From an uncultured Carboxylicivirga sp. (lineage in GTDB: Bacteria; Bacteroidota; Bacteroidia; Bacteroidales; Marinilabiliaceae): a DNA stretch of 64,000 nt. The notes under the pieces are model-generated. The model was not told the DNA's origin. It saw nothing but the letters and a program-made list of their open reading frames with translations, and did no database searches. This document shows, one piece after another, positions 26,363-35,924 of this stretch. The position numbers and the translations under genes are program-made. The stretch lies in NCBI RefSeq assembly GCF_963668385.1, contig NZ_OY764327.1:2790001-2854000 (forward strand). The letters are read 5' to 3'. Each line of letters starts with the position of its first letter. Positions within the stretch are counted from its first letter, which is position 1.

Positions 26363-28621
26363 ATGGCAACAATAAAGATGTTCAGTGGAGATACGCCTCC
26401 ACTACTGAAGCAAGGTGAATGGGCAAGTGACGGCAACTATGCCTATCTGGGTATGGAAAACGGGGAATACAAAGTCTTTCAGGGTGTGTTCGACATGGCC
26501 AAAGACCAAAAGGTAACAGGCTTTAAATACAGTCTTGATGAGAAAGCCATCATCATCCCCAAAGGCACGCCCTTTTCAAAGCTCCAGCGTTTGTTCAACA
26601 CCCTACCCAAAGCGTTGAAGTACCACACCAACGAGAAGGCCAGCATCGACATCATGTTTGAAAACGGAACCTACGTCAACGACTTGGGAACTTGGCTGGT
26701 ATTGCGTGATTTCTCTTACCAAATCAACATCAAATCGCTCACCAACAAGGTGGACGGCACAGTTGGCTCTTACGTCAAGCCTGTGGTTTTCCAAAGCGAT
26801 AAGGCCATCGAGGTGTATAACAGTGCCGTCAACTTTGCGGACATACGCTTTGAGTATTTTGATGCGGTCAGCGGTGCGGTGGCTTTTCTGAACAGCACCA
26901 TCAACATTGACGATTGCTGCTTTGATGCCAAGGTGAACCAGTGTTGTGCCTTAGACCGGGGTTACAACAAGATTGTGTTTTCGGATACCTACTTCAAGAT
27001 GAACCGGGACGTTCAGGATTCCATTTTGGACAAGGCTTCCGTGGGTTCGTTCATCAACATTGCCCGTAGCAAGTCAGCAGCGGAGTTTCGTCCAAAGACC
27101 ATTGTGAAATCCCTCAGCGGAGGAATGATTATTGCCGGGAACGTGGAAGACCTCTTGATTGCCGAGAAAAGTCCTGTGTATATGCCCAATGGCGGTGTGG
27201 AGATACACGGTGGATTTGTCACCAACCCCAATGGCAACATCGACATTGCCGTACCTACCAAGCTCTCGCAGTTGGAGAATGACCTGAACCTGACCAACGA
27301 TTTTCAGCAGTTGGAAAACAAGCCCACCACCATCACCCCGGAACAGGCAACAGCCATCGAAGCCTCAAAAAGCAAGAACAGCTATCCACAGGCAGATGCA
27401 CAAAAGCTGGCAGGTATTGAAGCCAATGCCACCGTGGGAGCCGATTGGAATACCAATGTTCAAAACAAGCCCGTGACCATCACCCCGGAACAGGCCGCAG
27501 CCATAGCAGCCAACACCGCCAAAAGGAACTACCCAGAGGGCGATGAACAAAAACTTGCCGGAATAGAGGCCAAGGCCACCGCAGGGGCTGATTGGAATAC
27601 CAATGTAAAGAATAAGCCTATCACCATCAGCACCCAACAGGCTGCCGCCATTGAAGCCAATACCGCCAAAAAGAGCTACCCGGACGCTGACAAGCAAAAA
27701 CTGGCAGGTATTGAGGCGAATGCCACCGTGGGAGCAGACTGGAACACGAACGTGCAAAATAAACCTGTCACCATCACGCCGGAACAAGCTGCCGCCATTG
27801 TAGCCAATACCGCAAAAAAGAGCTACCCGGAGGCTGACAAGCAAAAACTGGCCGGGATTGAAGCCAATGCCACCGTAGGAGCTGATTGGATTACCAATGT
27901 GCAAAACAAGCCCGTTACCATTTCACCCGAACAGGCCGAGGCCATCGAGACCAACAGCCAAAAACGAAGCTATCCGCAGGCTGACCAAGAAAAGCTGGCA
28001 GGGATTGAGGAAGGTGCAACCGCAGGAGCTGATTGGAATACTAATGTGCAAAACAAACCAGTCACCATCACACCTGAACAGGCCGCAGCCATTGAGGCGA
28101 ACACGGCCAAAAGAAACTACCCGGAAGCGGACGAACAAAAGCTGGCCGGAATTGAAGCCAATGCAACTTTGGGAGCAGACTGGAACACCAATGTGCAAAA
28201 CAAGCCCGTCACCATTTCACCCGAACAGGCCGAGGCCATCGAGACCAACAGCCAAAAACGCAGTTATCCACAAGCAGACCAAGAAAAGCTGGCAGGAATT
28301 GAGGAAGGTGCAACCGCAGGAGCTGATTGGAATACCAACGTCCAGAACAAACCCGTGACCATCACACCTGAACAGGCCGCAGCCATTGAGGCGAACACCC
28401 AAAAGCGGAGCTACCCGGTAGAAGACCAAGAGAAGCTGGCCAGACTCAATGAGGCGGCTTTGCAGGCTGGTGCTGATTGGAATGAGAATCTACGAAACAT
28501 CCCCCCTGTACTGCTGGAGTTTGTTCGCTGTCTGCAAAATGACGGGGTGACGCATTTTGATATAATCGAAGATGGGACTGTTTTGCGCTTGGGTAAGTTA
28601 GGTAATTCGGGCAATGACTGA
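26363..28621 (+). CDS. Fibre/spike protein with eight 49-residue repeats
   Basis: A 752-residue protein. Residues about 60-290 look like a right-handed beta-helix. Residues about 340-710 hold eight tandem 49-residue repeats containing KLAGIEANATVGADWNTNVQ and KPVTITPEQAAAIEANT, a motif very common in phage tail-fibre and receptor-binding proteins. A short C-terminal domain follows. Role: trimeric receptor-binding spike. It is the only clear host-recognition protein in the block. The repeats are also near-identical in DNA, so copy number may vary by slippage or recombination. Confidence 0.75.
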   Translation: MATIKMFSGDTPPLLKQGEWASDGNYAYLGMENGEYKVFQGVFDMAKDQKVTGFKYSLDEKAIIIPKGTPFSKLQRLFNTLPKALKYHTNEKASIDIMFENGTYVNDLGTWLVLRDFSYQINIKSLTNKVDGTVGSYVKPVVFQSDKAIEVYNSAVNFADIRFEYFDAVSGAVAFLNSTINIDDCCFDAKVNQCCALDRGYNKIVFSDTYFKMNRDVQDSILDKASVGSFINIARSKSAAEFRPKTIVKSLSGGMIIAGNVEDLLIAEKSPVYMPNGGVEIHGGFVTNPNGNIDIAVPTKLSQLENDLNLTNDFQQLENKPTTITPEQATAIEASKSKNSYPQADAQKLAGIEANATVGADWNTNVQNKPVTITPEQAAAIAANTAKRNYPEGDEQKLAGIEAKATAGADWNTNVKNKPITISTQQAAAIEANTAKKSYPDADKQKLAGIEANATVGADWNTNVQNKPVTITPEQAAAIVANTAKKSYPEADKQKLAGIEANATVGADWITNVQNKPVTISPEQAEAIETNSQKRSYPQADQEKLAGIEEGATAGADWNTNVQNKPVTITPEQAAAIEANTAKRNYPEADEQKLAGIEANATLGADWNTNVQNKPVTISPEQAEAIETNSQKRSYPQADQEKLAGIEEGATAGADWNTNVQNKPVTITPEQAAAIEANTQKRSYPVEDQEKLARLNEAALQAGADWNENLRNIPPVLLEFVRCLQNDGVTHFDIIEDGTVLRLGKLGNSGND
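27380..28490 (+). repeat. Eight tandem 147-bp coding repeats in the fibre gene
   Basis: Units begin at the Tyr-Pro codons (YPxxDxQKLAGIE) and recur every 147 bases. Units 5-6 and 7-8 look like a recent duplication of a two-unit block, since both carry PEQAEAIETNSQKRSYPQAD. Confidence 0.8.
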
Positions 28622-29924
28622 TAAAAACGGTTACATATCCAAGGTTCGGGAAGAACTAAAAGCAGGTCAACGGCATTCCAAGACCACCATTGAAAGCCTT
28701 GCCAAGGGGTTTGGTATCACCAACAAAAACTTGGTAAAGGAGTTCACTGAGCTGGCCATAGTGCTGAATGCCCGTGAGATTGCCCACGACAGTTCCATGA
28801 CCACCTATGAGAAGTATCTGGATATTGTAGCCCTTTACCAGTCGCAGGTCAACCTATCCATGCGCACCAGCATGAGCGTGCTGATGCAGCAATATTCCAC
28901 GCCTGCACCCATATCCTTTCTGGCTTCCAGCTATGTATTGAAACAGGATGGGCTGAGTGGCTACAAAGCTTTTAAAAATATTGTCAAGGGCGATAAAAAC
29001 AGCAAGATTGTTGGCAATGCCCATTTGCAACCGGAGCGCAGCCATCAGGAACCACTCTATCTGGAGCCATCGGCAGGAAACGGCCTCTTGACCATTGCCT
29101 TGCCATACCACCAGACCTATGTGAACGAGCTGGATGATGTGCGGTTGAGCAATCTCAAAGACCAGCCATTTGCCATGGTCAGCAGTTGGGATGCCTTACA
29201 ACCGCCCTATGCTTTTCGTCAGAAGTTTGACGGGGTGGTGACCAATCCGCCCTTTGGCGCATTGGCGGAACCCATCCTGTTTGGCAACTTCCGGATTAAG
29301 CGGATGGAACATGCCATGTGTCTGGCCGCCTTACGCTGCATGAAGGACGATGGCCGGGCGGCCATCATCATTGGAGGCCATACCACTTGGGACGAACAGG
29401 GACGGGTGACAGCCGGACATAACCGCATTTTCCTGAACTACCTCTACCATTTTTACAATGTGGATGACATTATTCCCATCAACGGCAAAAAGCTCTATTC
29501 CCGTCAGGGGACTTCCATCAACACCAGATTGATTCTTATCAACGGGGCAAAAGACAAACCCGAAGGGGCAGCACCACTTGTAAAGACGCATGGCAATGCG
29601 TCTCTAAAAACCGTGGTCAACACCCACGAGGAACTATGGGAACGGGTGGGCTTGGACAAATCAAACAGCAACGACATGACAAAAATGAAACTTCGGGCAA
29701 AGGCCATCCTGCTCAAACAGAAACAGCAATCCTTGGGCGGTCTCCGTGCCAGAAAAGATGAATTCTGGACTGAGGTTAAGGGCGACATCATCCTTGTGAA
29801 GAAGCTCCCAAACGGGATGATTGAGTACGATGATTTCTTCAAAGGAAAGGTTCGGGACATTCGCATGAAAAGCGAACTGTTCAAGCGCAAGGCCGATGCC
29901 ACCAAATATTTTAAACACTCCTAA
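28614..29924 (+). CDS. DNA N6-adenine methyltransferase of the DarB-like module
   Basis: A 436-residue protein overlapping the fibre gene by 8 bases. The S-adenosylmethionine motif LEPSAGNGLLTIAL (about residue 148) and the catalytic motif VVTNPPFGAL (about 206) identify an adenine-N6 methylase. Near residue 350 is MKLRAKAILLKQKQ, a motif also found at the C-termini of the next two proteins. With the following helicase it resembles phage P1 DarB (methyltransferase plus Strawberry-notch helicase), an antirestriction protein carried in the virion. A protective role is inferred. Confidence 0.85.
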   Translation: MTDKNGYISKVREELKAGQRHSKTTIESLAKGFGITNKNLVKEFTELAIVLNAREIAHDSSMTTYEKYLDIVALYQSQVNLSMRTSMSVLMQQYSTPAPISFLASSYVLKQDGLSGYKAFKNIVKGDKNSKIVGNAHLQPERSHQEPLYLEPSAGNGLLTIALPYHQTYVNELDDVRLSNLKDQPFAMVSSWDALQPPYAFRQKFDGVVTNPPFGALAEPILFGNFRIKRMEHAMCLAALRCMKDDGRAAIIIGGHTTWDEQGRVTAGHNRIFLNYLYHFYNVDDIIPINGKKLYSRQGTSINTRLILINGAKDKPEGAAPLVKTHGNASLKTVVNTHEELWERVGLDKSNSNDMTKMKLRAKAILLKQKQQSLGGLRARKDEFWTEVKGDIILVKKLPNGMIEYDDFFKGKVRDIRMKSELFKRKADATKYFKHS

Positions 29925-29927
29925 GCT

Positions 29928-32900
29928 ATGAAGTCGGATATTTTATTTCAAAAGCAAAGCATTACCATCAAATTCAACCAGAAGCCGCCTCGTCATGTTG
30001 GCTCCCGGTTGGTTGAATTGGGCTTTGAAACCAAGGACAACAAAAACTTTGTCCGCTCCAAGAAGTTGGCGCAAAATGAGCATGAGTACCTGCAAGGGAT
30101 GCTGGGTCACAAAGGGTTGGGCATGGCCTATATCCCGGCAGCCGAAAAAGGGTTTATCCTCGATACCACCGTACCTGACAGCATGGGTCACGAGATGCAC
30201 ATTGCCATCCGTAAAATCAAAAAGAGCATCGGCCAACCGCTATTCGATTACGTAGCCGGGAAGTTGGATTATTCCAATGATGAGCTGGTGAAAGCCTTGA
30301 GCTGTGAACAGATTGATGCGGTTTCACTGGCTATCTACAACATCGAAAAACGACACCAAGGCATAATCGTGGGCGACCAGACCGGGATTGGCAAAGGCAG
30401 AACCGCAGCCGCCCTAATCCGCTATGGCGTGAAACAAGGCTTGCAACCTGTGTTTCTTTCAGAAAAACCCAACCTGTTTACGGATTTGTACCGTGACCTT
30501 TCCGACATTGGCAGCTCCGCCCTTGTGCCTTTCATCGTGAATGCCAAGGAGAGCAAGACCAACATCATGGATAAAAGCGGTGAAGTGGTCTATTCCGCTC
30601 CTGAAAAGCCCACTCAGGACAGAATCATCAACAACCAGAACGTGCCGGGCAGTTACAACTTTGTGTGTGCCACCTATTCGCAGTTCAACCAGCCCAAGAA
30701 GCCAGCCAAACAGCAGTTTTTGAGTGCCGTTTCCGGTGGTAACATCATCATCATGGATGAAGCGCACAATGCTTCAGGCAGCTCCAATACGGGTGAGTTT
30801 ATGCAGGACGTGCTTCGCCAAACCAAAGGTGTGTGTTTCCTGTCGGCCACCTTTGCCAAGCGGCCTGACAACATGCCCATCTATGCGCAAAAGACTTCCA
30901 TGAGCGATGCCAACATGACCAGTGAGGACTTGGTGGAAGCCATCACCAAGGGCGGTGTGGCCTTACAAGAGATACTGGCTGCACAGTTGGTCTCAGAAGG
31001 TCAGATGATACGCAGGGAACGCTCCTTTGAAGGTGTGGAAGTCAACTACATCGAGCTGAAAGAGAAAGCCGCCCAACAAGCCGATACCGCTGATAAGATA
31101 ACTTCCATCATCCGGGACATCATCGGCTTTCAGGAAAAGTACATCAACAAACAGGTGGAGCAGCTCGACAAGATTGTCGCAGCCGAAAGCAAGGAGGTGG
31201 AGACACGCAAAGGAACCGAGAAAGCCGGGGTTGACAACATTCCCTATTTCTCCAAAGTGTTCAACGTGATTAACCAGCTCCTTTTCAGCCTCAATGCCGA
31301 AGATGTGGCCGAACATGCCATCAGGCGGCTCAAAGAAGGTAAAAAGCCAGTGATTGCCTTTGCTTCCACAATGGGCAGTTTCTTGGAGGACATGGCCAAG
31401 CCGGACGATGTGATTAACGGTGATTTCTCCATCGTACTGGAGAAAGGTCTGGATAGCGTACTTCGCTATACCGAAAAGGACATTGACGGACAAAGTGAAG
31501 GCAAGACATTCAACATATCCGACCTTTCGGAAGAAGCGCAATTTGCCTACCGGGATATTCTCAAACGCATCGAAAAAGCCTCCACCGGGATAACCATCAG
31601 TCCATTGGATTTGATTGTCCAAAAGATTCGGGAAGCCGGGTATTCGGTGGGCGAGGTGACCGGACGTAAGCTGTGTGTGCAGTACAATTCCACCAAGAAA
31701 GGCAATACCACCGCCTTGGTTTTGAACCGCAAAAAGGAAAACACGGCCAGCCTGTTTCGCCAGTTCAACGACAACGAAATCGACTGTCTGCTCATCAACC
31801 AGTCCGGTTCCACCGGGGCATCGGCTCATGCCATTGTCACCGATAAGGTTCCGGCAGAAAAGGTGAAGCAACGGGTGATGATAATCCTCCAGCCGGAGCT
31901 GAACATCAACACCGAAATACAGAAGCGTGGCCGTATCAACCGCACCGGGCAAATCATGAAGCCGATTTACGACTACATCATCTCATCCATCCCGGCACAG
32001 AAACGGTTTATGATGATGCTCAAAAAGAAGCTCAAATCGCTGGATGCCAATACCACCTCCAACCAGAAAAACAGCAAGTCACAACTGGAATCAGATGACT
32101 TTCTGAATAAGTACGGTGACAAGGTAGTCCGCCAGTACATGCTGGAGAACCCGGAGCTGAACAAAGCCTTGGACAACCCCTTGAAATTTGAAGGCAAGGA
32201 CGGTGATGAAACACCATCCGAAGGCGATGCCTCCAAAGTAACCGGGCGTGTGGCCGTTCTTTCGGTGAAGGAACAGGAGAAGTTTTACGGTGAGGTGATT
32301 GAGCGGTACAACGACTATGTGGAGTACCTCAAACAATCGGGCGAATACGACCTTGAAGTGGAAGTCCTCGACCTGAAAGCGGAGACCTTAGACCGCAGGG
32401 TGGTGATTGCCGGAAAAGGTGGCCGTTCGGTATTCGGGAACGATACCTTTTTGGAAAAATGCGAGTGCAACGTCCTGAAAAAGCCATACGGAAAGGCAGA
32501 GCTGGAAAAGCTCATCCAGAAAAATATGGAAGGCAAAAACACCGATGCCATCGCTGAAGAAATCATCGCAGCCCATGAAAAGCATGTTCAGGCCAAGCTC
32601 AGTGAAGACTTAAAGGAGCTTGAAACCAAGTTCAAGGAGCTGGTTGCAGATATTGTCAATGAAAAGCCGTTCCAAAAGATTCCGGTATTTGACAAGGCCG
32701 CCCAGAACGCATACTTGGCCGAACGCACCGAGGAGCTTGAAACAGCCAAACAGGAAGCCATTTCCCGGACACATACCCAGAGCGAGAACCGCAAGAACTA
32801 CCTCAATGGTTTCTTCCGCTTCTTTCGCTCCGGGCATGGCTATTTCTATCCGGCATTGAGCTTTGAGGCCGACAGCAGCGACAATTCCTATTGCATCTTT

Positions 32901-33875
32901 CTAGGCTTCGACATCAACCCCAAACGCAAAAACCCATATGCCCCGTCAGCGGTGAAGCTTCGCTTCGCTATTGCCGACAGCCGCAAATACATCGTCCTTC
33001 CGGCTTCCGGCGACACGGCCAAGGAGATTGAACGCATTCAGGCCAGAAGTTTTCAACTCACCACCTCACAAAAGGAAAACCTGATTAACCGTTGGGACGA
33101 AGCCATCAAAGCCTACACCTCTGACCGACAAATCCGCTACATCGTTACAGGCAACATCCTGCAAGGTTCGGCTGACTTTTCCGGTAAGCTGGTGAGTTAT
33201 ACCACTAAGGGCAAAGGGGTTCAAAAAGGCATCCTGATGAGCGAGGCATGGTCGCCCGACAATGGCGACAGCAAGGCCAATGCTTATGTGGTGGCTCCCA
33301 TTGCCAAACTGCAAAAGCACATCATGAGCCTTCGCAGCGGTGCGGCCATCAACACCGAAAACAAAATCAGCATCGTGCGCCATTATGATGGCAACTTTCA
33401 GGTCATCATGCCCAAGACCAAGAGCCACATCCCCATCTACACCGATAAGGATGTGGTGAAGCTTCTGGTCAACAACCGGGACGGCTTTGAAATGGTCTCC
33501 GGAAACATGAAAGCTTCGGTGACTGAAAGTAACTTGCCCAAACTGTTGCAAATCTTTGGGGAACGGTTCAGCCTTTCGGTGAAGATACCAAGGCATTACT
33601 TCGATGAATACCTTGAAAAGGGTTCAACCCGAACTGACACCGTGGACAGCCTGACCAAGGAGGCGATGGAGCTGTTCGAGCTGGACAAAAAGGAGTTTCC
33701 TGAGCGGCTGGCCAAGCAAAAGCAGGGTTTTCAGAAAAGCAAAGCGGACAATGAGGATAAGACCAAGGTTTTGAAGCTGGTCAAGCTCCGGGCAAAAGCC
33801 ATCCTGATTCTGCAAAAGCAGATGCGCAACGTGGCCGGGCTGGGTTCCCATCCTAAAATCAAGACCATCCTATGA
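29928..33875 (+). CDS. Strawberry-notch-like SF2 helicase (DarB-like antirestriction factor)
   Basis: A 1315-residue protein. Helicase motifs: Walker A VGDQTGIGKGRTAAALIRYG (about 148-168), DEAH box IIMDEAHNASG (about 273), and motif VI RGRINRTGQIMKP (about 665). This GxGKGR/NRTGQ form is characteristic of Strawberry-notch-type helicases. The C-terminal third is a large unrecognised domain. It ends with LVKLRAKAILILQKQ and NVAGLGSHPK. Its 4-base overlap with the next gene and its methyltransferase neighbour fit a DarB-type complex that shields incoming DNA from host restriction. Confidence 0.85.
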   Translation: MKSDILFQKQSITIKFNQKPPRHVGSRLVELGFETKDNKNFVRSKKLAQNEHEYLQGMLGHKGLGMAYIPAAEKGFILDTTVPDSMGHEMHIAIRKIKKSIGQPLFDYVAGKLDYSNDELVKALSCEQIDAVSLAIYNIEKRHQGIIVGDQTGIGKGRTAAALIRYGVKQGLQPVFLSEKPNLFTDLYRDLSDIGSSALVPFIVNAKESKTNIMDKSGEVVYSAPEKPTQDRIINNQNVPGSYNFVCATYSQFNQPKKPAKQQFLSAVSGGNIIIMDEAHNASGSSNTGEFMQDVLRQTKGVCFLSATFAKRPDNMPIYAQKTSMSDANMTSEDLVEAITKGGVALQEILAAQLVSEGQMIRRERSFEGVEVNYIELKEKAAQQADTADKITSIIRDIIGFQEKYINKQVEQLDKIVAAESKEVETRKGTEKAGVDNIPYFSKVFNVINQLLFSLNAEDVAEHAIRRLKEGKKPVIAFASTMGSFLEDMAKPDDVINGDFSIVLEKGLDSVLRYTEKDIDGQSEGKTFNISDLSEEAQFAYRDILKRIEKASTGITISPLDLIVQKIREAGYSVGEVTGRKLCVQYNSTKKGNTTALVLNRKKENTASLFRQFNDNEIDCLLINQSGSTGASAHAIVTDKVPAEKVKQRVMIILQPELNINTEIQKRGRINRTGQIMKPIYDYIISSIPAQKRFMMMLKKKLKSLDANTTSNQKNSKSQLESDDFLNKYGDKVVRQYMLENPELNKALDNPLKFEGKDGDETPSEGDASKVTGRVAVLSVKEQEKFYGEVIERYNDYVEYLKQSGEYDLEVEVLDLKAETLDRRVVIAGKGGRSVFGNDTFLEKCECNVLKKPYGKAELEKLIQKNMEGKNTDAIAEEIIAAHEKHVQAKLSEDLKELETKFKELVADIVNEKPFQKIPVFDKAAQNAYLAERTEELETAKQEAISRTHTQSENRKNYLNGFFRFFRSGHGYFYPALSFEADSSDNSYCIFLGFDINPKRKNPYAPSAVKLRFAIADSRKYIVLPASGDTAKEIERIQARSFQLTTSQKENLINRWDEAIKAYTSDRQIRYIVTGNILQGSADFSGKLVSYTTKGKGVQKGILMSEAWSPDNGDSKANAYVVAPIAKLQKHIMSLRSGAAINTENKISIVRHYDGNFQVIMPKTKSHIPIYTDKDVVKLLVNNRDGFEMVSGNMKASVTESNLPKLLQIFGERFSLSVKIPRHYFDEYLEKGSTRTDTVDSLTKEAMELFELDKKEFPERLAKQKQGFQKSKADNEDKTKVLKLVKLRAKAILILQKQMRNVAGLGSHPKIKTIL

Positions 33876-35890
33876 GTAAGGCAAAGAATATTCAGCTCCG
33901 CACTGACCGCTTTCCTGAACTTCGTGGTATTGACGATGAAGTGGAAAAAGCCTTGCAGGAGAAGCAAAAGAACCGTCAATACAAGGATGCCGGAAAACGG
34001 GTGCATGGCTCACGCAAGGAACAGGCCATGTACAGCAAGCTTATCAGCTCCAGCGACCTGCAAAGCATCGAACAGGACGAGGCTACGGCAATCGAGCTGG
34101 TGAAAAAAGACAAGGTTTTCCCAAAGGTTGACCCACAACTGGAGAAGGAAAACGGAACGGATTCAGGGTGCGCCTTCCTGAAGGTAAAGCTTCGTCAGGC
34201 ATTCCCGGCCACACCCCATGCCAATACCAAGCTGGCACGAGAGCAATACGTGAAAATGGCAGAGGCTTTCACTATCGTCTTCAACGAGGCCGTGACCATT
34301 GAAGACCTGAAAAAGCTCTTTGCCATCGCCACCGATGGGCAAATCGTACCCAAGACAGACTTCGGGATGCTGTTCGGAAAGCAGCTCCGCAATCTGGTAT
34401 TCGTGCTATATGGCTATGGCAACGGTGTGGGTGCAGCCAAGCAAACGTTGATTGAGGCACGCAGGTATTCAGGCATCTCCAAAGAGAGAGCCTTGCCGCA
34501 CTACAACAACCTAAAAGCCTATTACGACCGGATTATCGAACGCCAGCAACATTGCATTGATTCGGCCAAGCAGATAATCTCTGAGGCGGACATGAGGCAG
34601 CACCGGACGAATGACCTGACCTTCCGGGGCGGTATGCTCAGTAGTGTCCGCACCGTGGAGCAATACGTCCAGTATGTCACGCAGGTGTGTACCCGGTTTA
34701 TTGGCGACCACCAAAAGGAGTTCAACCAGAAAAAAGAAGAGTTCCCCAACAAGGAATTTCAGCCGGACTGGTCATGGGCGAACATCAAGAAAACAGCGGC
34801 CACCCAAAGCAGCTCCAAGCCCAAGCTGGAAGCCGTTCCCTTGGCCTACATCAAGCGCACCGGGGGATTGTTGATTGAGGAGGCGGATGAAAAGACGGTT
34901 ATTGAAAAGCTGCATTTCAAATCGCTCACATTGGGCAACTATGTGAAGGACAATGAAGCGCAGGAACACATCCGGCATTTTGTGGCTGCCATCGTGGATT
35001 TGTGCGAAGTGTTGGACATAAACCTCTCCATCAATGAGAACCTTGCCATTGCCTTCGGGGCTTTTGGCCGGGGCGGCAAAGCGATGGCCACCTATTACCC
35101 CACACGCCAACTCATCAACCTGACCAAGCGCAACGGGGATGGGTCGGTCGCCCACGAATGGGGGCATTTCTTCGACCATTATCTGAACGGTTTCGCATTG
35201 ACCAAGCCAGCCTTGCGCTCCGAGCAGTATTTAGACTTGCTAATGGATAAGTTTGGCAGCAGGCGCAAATACCTGACCAGTTCACGCTCCTCCATGAGCC
35301 AGGATTACTTCATCAGTGAGATGGAATACAACCTGAAAAACCATATCCCGGACAGCCCCCTGCTCAAAAGCATGGCCGGGCTGGTTGCCATGCTTCGCTT
35401 TGGGTATTACCACATCGAAGGAACAATGGTCAGCTACCATCAGGACGACATCAAAGGCAAAAAGCCAACGGACAGTTTCCTGTATTACCATTCCAAGCTG
35501 CAAGGTTCTTACTGGAGCAACATCGCAGAGATGTTTGCCCGGAGTTTTGAGTGCTATGTGGCCGATAAGCTCAAAGAGCAAGGCCGGGTGAACAACTACC
35601 TTGTTTCGGGGAGCTTATTCGGCTTCCCTGTCTATCCGCAAGGCAAGGAACGGGAGTGCATCAACAAATGCTTCGACCACCTGATAGCTTCCATGAAGAG
35701 CCATCTCTCCATCAAATCCTTTACCCCGTTCACCACCCAACGAGCCGATGAGTACATCGACCTAAACCAAGAGGGAACGGTTAACAAAGGGGTGATTGTC
35801 GGAAAAGAGCGCAAGCTGAAGCTGGCCAAAATACGGGCTAAGGCCATTATCATCAAGCAAAAACAAGCCCTTGCCAAGGGTAGCGAATAA
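33872..35890 (+). CDS. Large polyvalent-protein-like (LPD) protein with a putative metal-protease site
   Basis: A 672-residue protein overlapping the helicase gene by 4 bases. The C-terminal half contains AHEWGHFFDHYL (HExxH variant HEWGH, about residue 427), a zinc-metallopeptidase-type motif, within a region resembling LPD domains common in phage and plasmid polyvalent proteins. It ends with LAKIRAKAIIIKQKQ, the motif shared with the two preceding proteins. Possible role: injected or virion-borne effector that processes host or viral proteins. The HEWGH motif is seen; the protease activity is inference. Confidence 0.65.
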   Translation: MSKAKNIQLRTDRFPELRGIDDEVEKALQEKQKNRQYKDAGKRVHGSRKEQAMYSKLISSSDLQSIEQDEATAIELVKKDKVFPKVDPQLEKENGTDSGCAFLKVKLRQAFPATPHANTKLAREQYVKMAEAFTIVFNEAVTIEDLKKLFAIATDGQIVPKTDFGMLFGKQLRNLVFVLYGYGNGVGAAKQTLIEARRYSGISKERALPHYNNLKAYYDRIIERQQHCIDSAKQIISEADMRQHRTNDLTFRGGMLSSVRTVEQYVQYVTQVCTRFIGDHQKEFNQKKEEFPNKEFQPDWSWANIKKTAATQSSSKPKLEAVPLAYIKRTGGLLIEEADEKTVIEKLHFKSLTLGNYVKDNEAQEHIRHFVAAIVDLCEVLDINLSINENLAIAFGAFGRGGKAMATYYPTRQLINLTKRNGDGSVAHEWGHFFDHYLNGFALTKPALRSEQYLDLLMDKFGSRRKYLTSSRSSMSQDYFISEMEYNLKNHIPDSPLLKSMAGLVAMLRFGYYHIEGTMVSYHQDDIKGKKPTDSFLYYHSKLQGSYWSNIAEMFARSFECYVADKLKEQGRVNNYLVSGSLFGFPVYPQGKERECINKCFDHLIASMKSHLSIKSFTPFTTQRADEYIDLNQEGTVNKGVIVGKERKLKLAKIRAKAIIIKQKQALAKGSE

Positions 35891-35924
35891 TATGTAAACG
35901 TGTTAGAACTAAATATCATACAGC

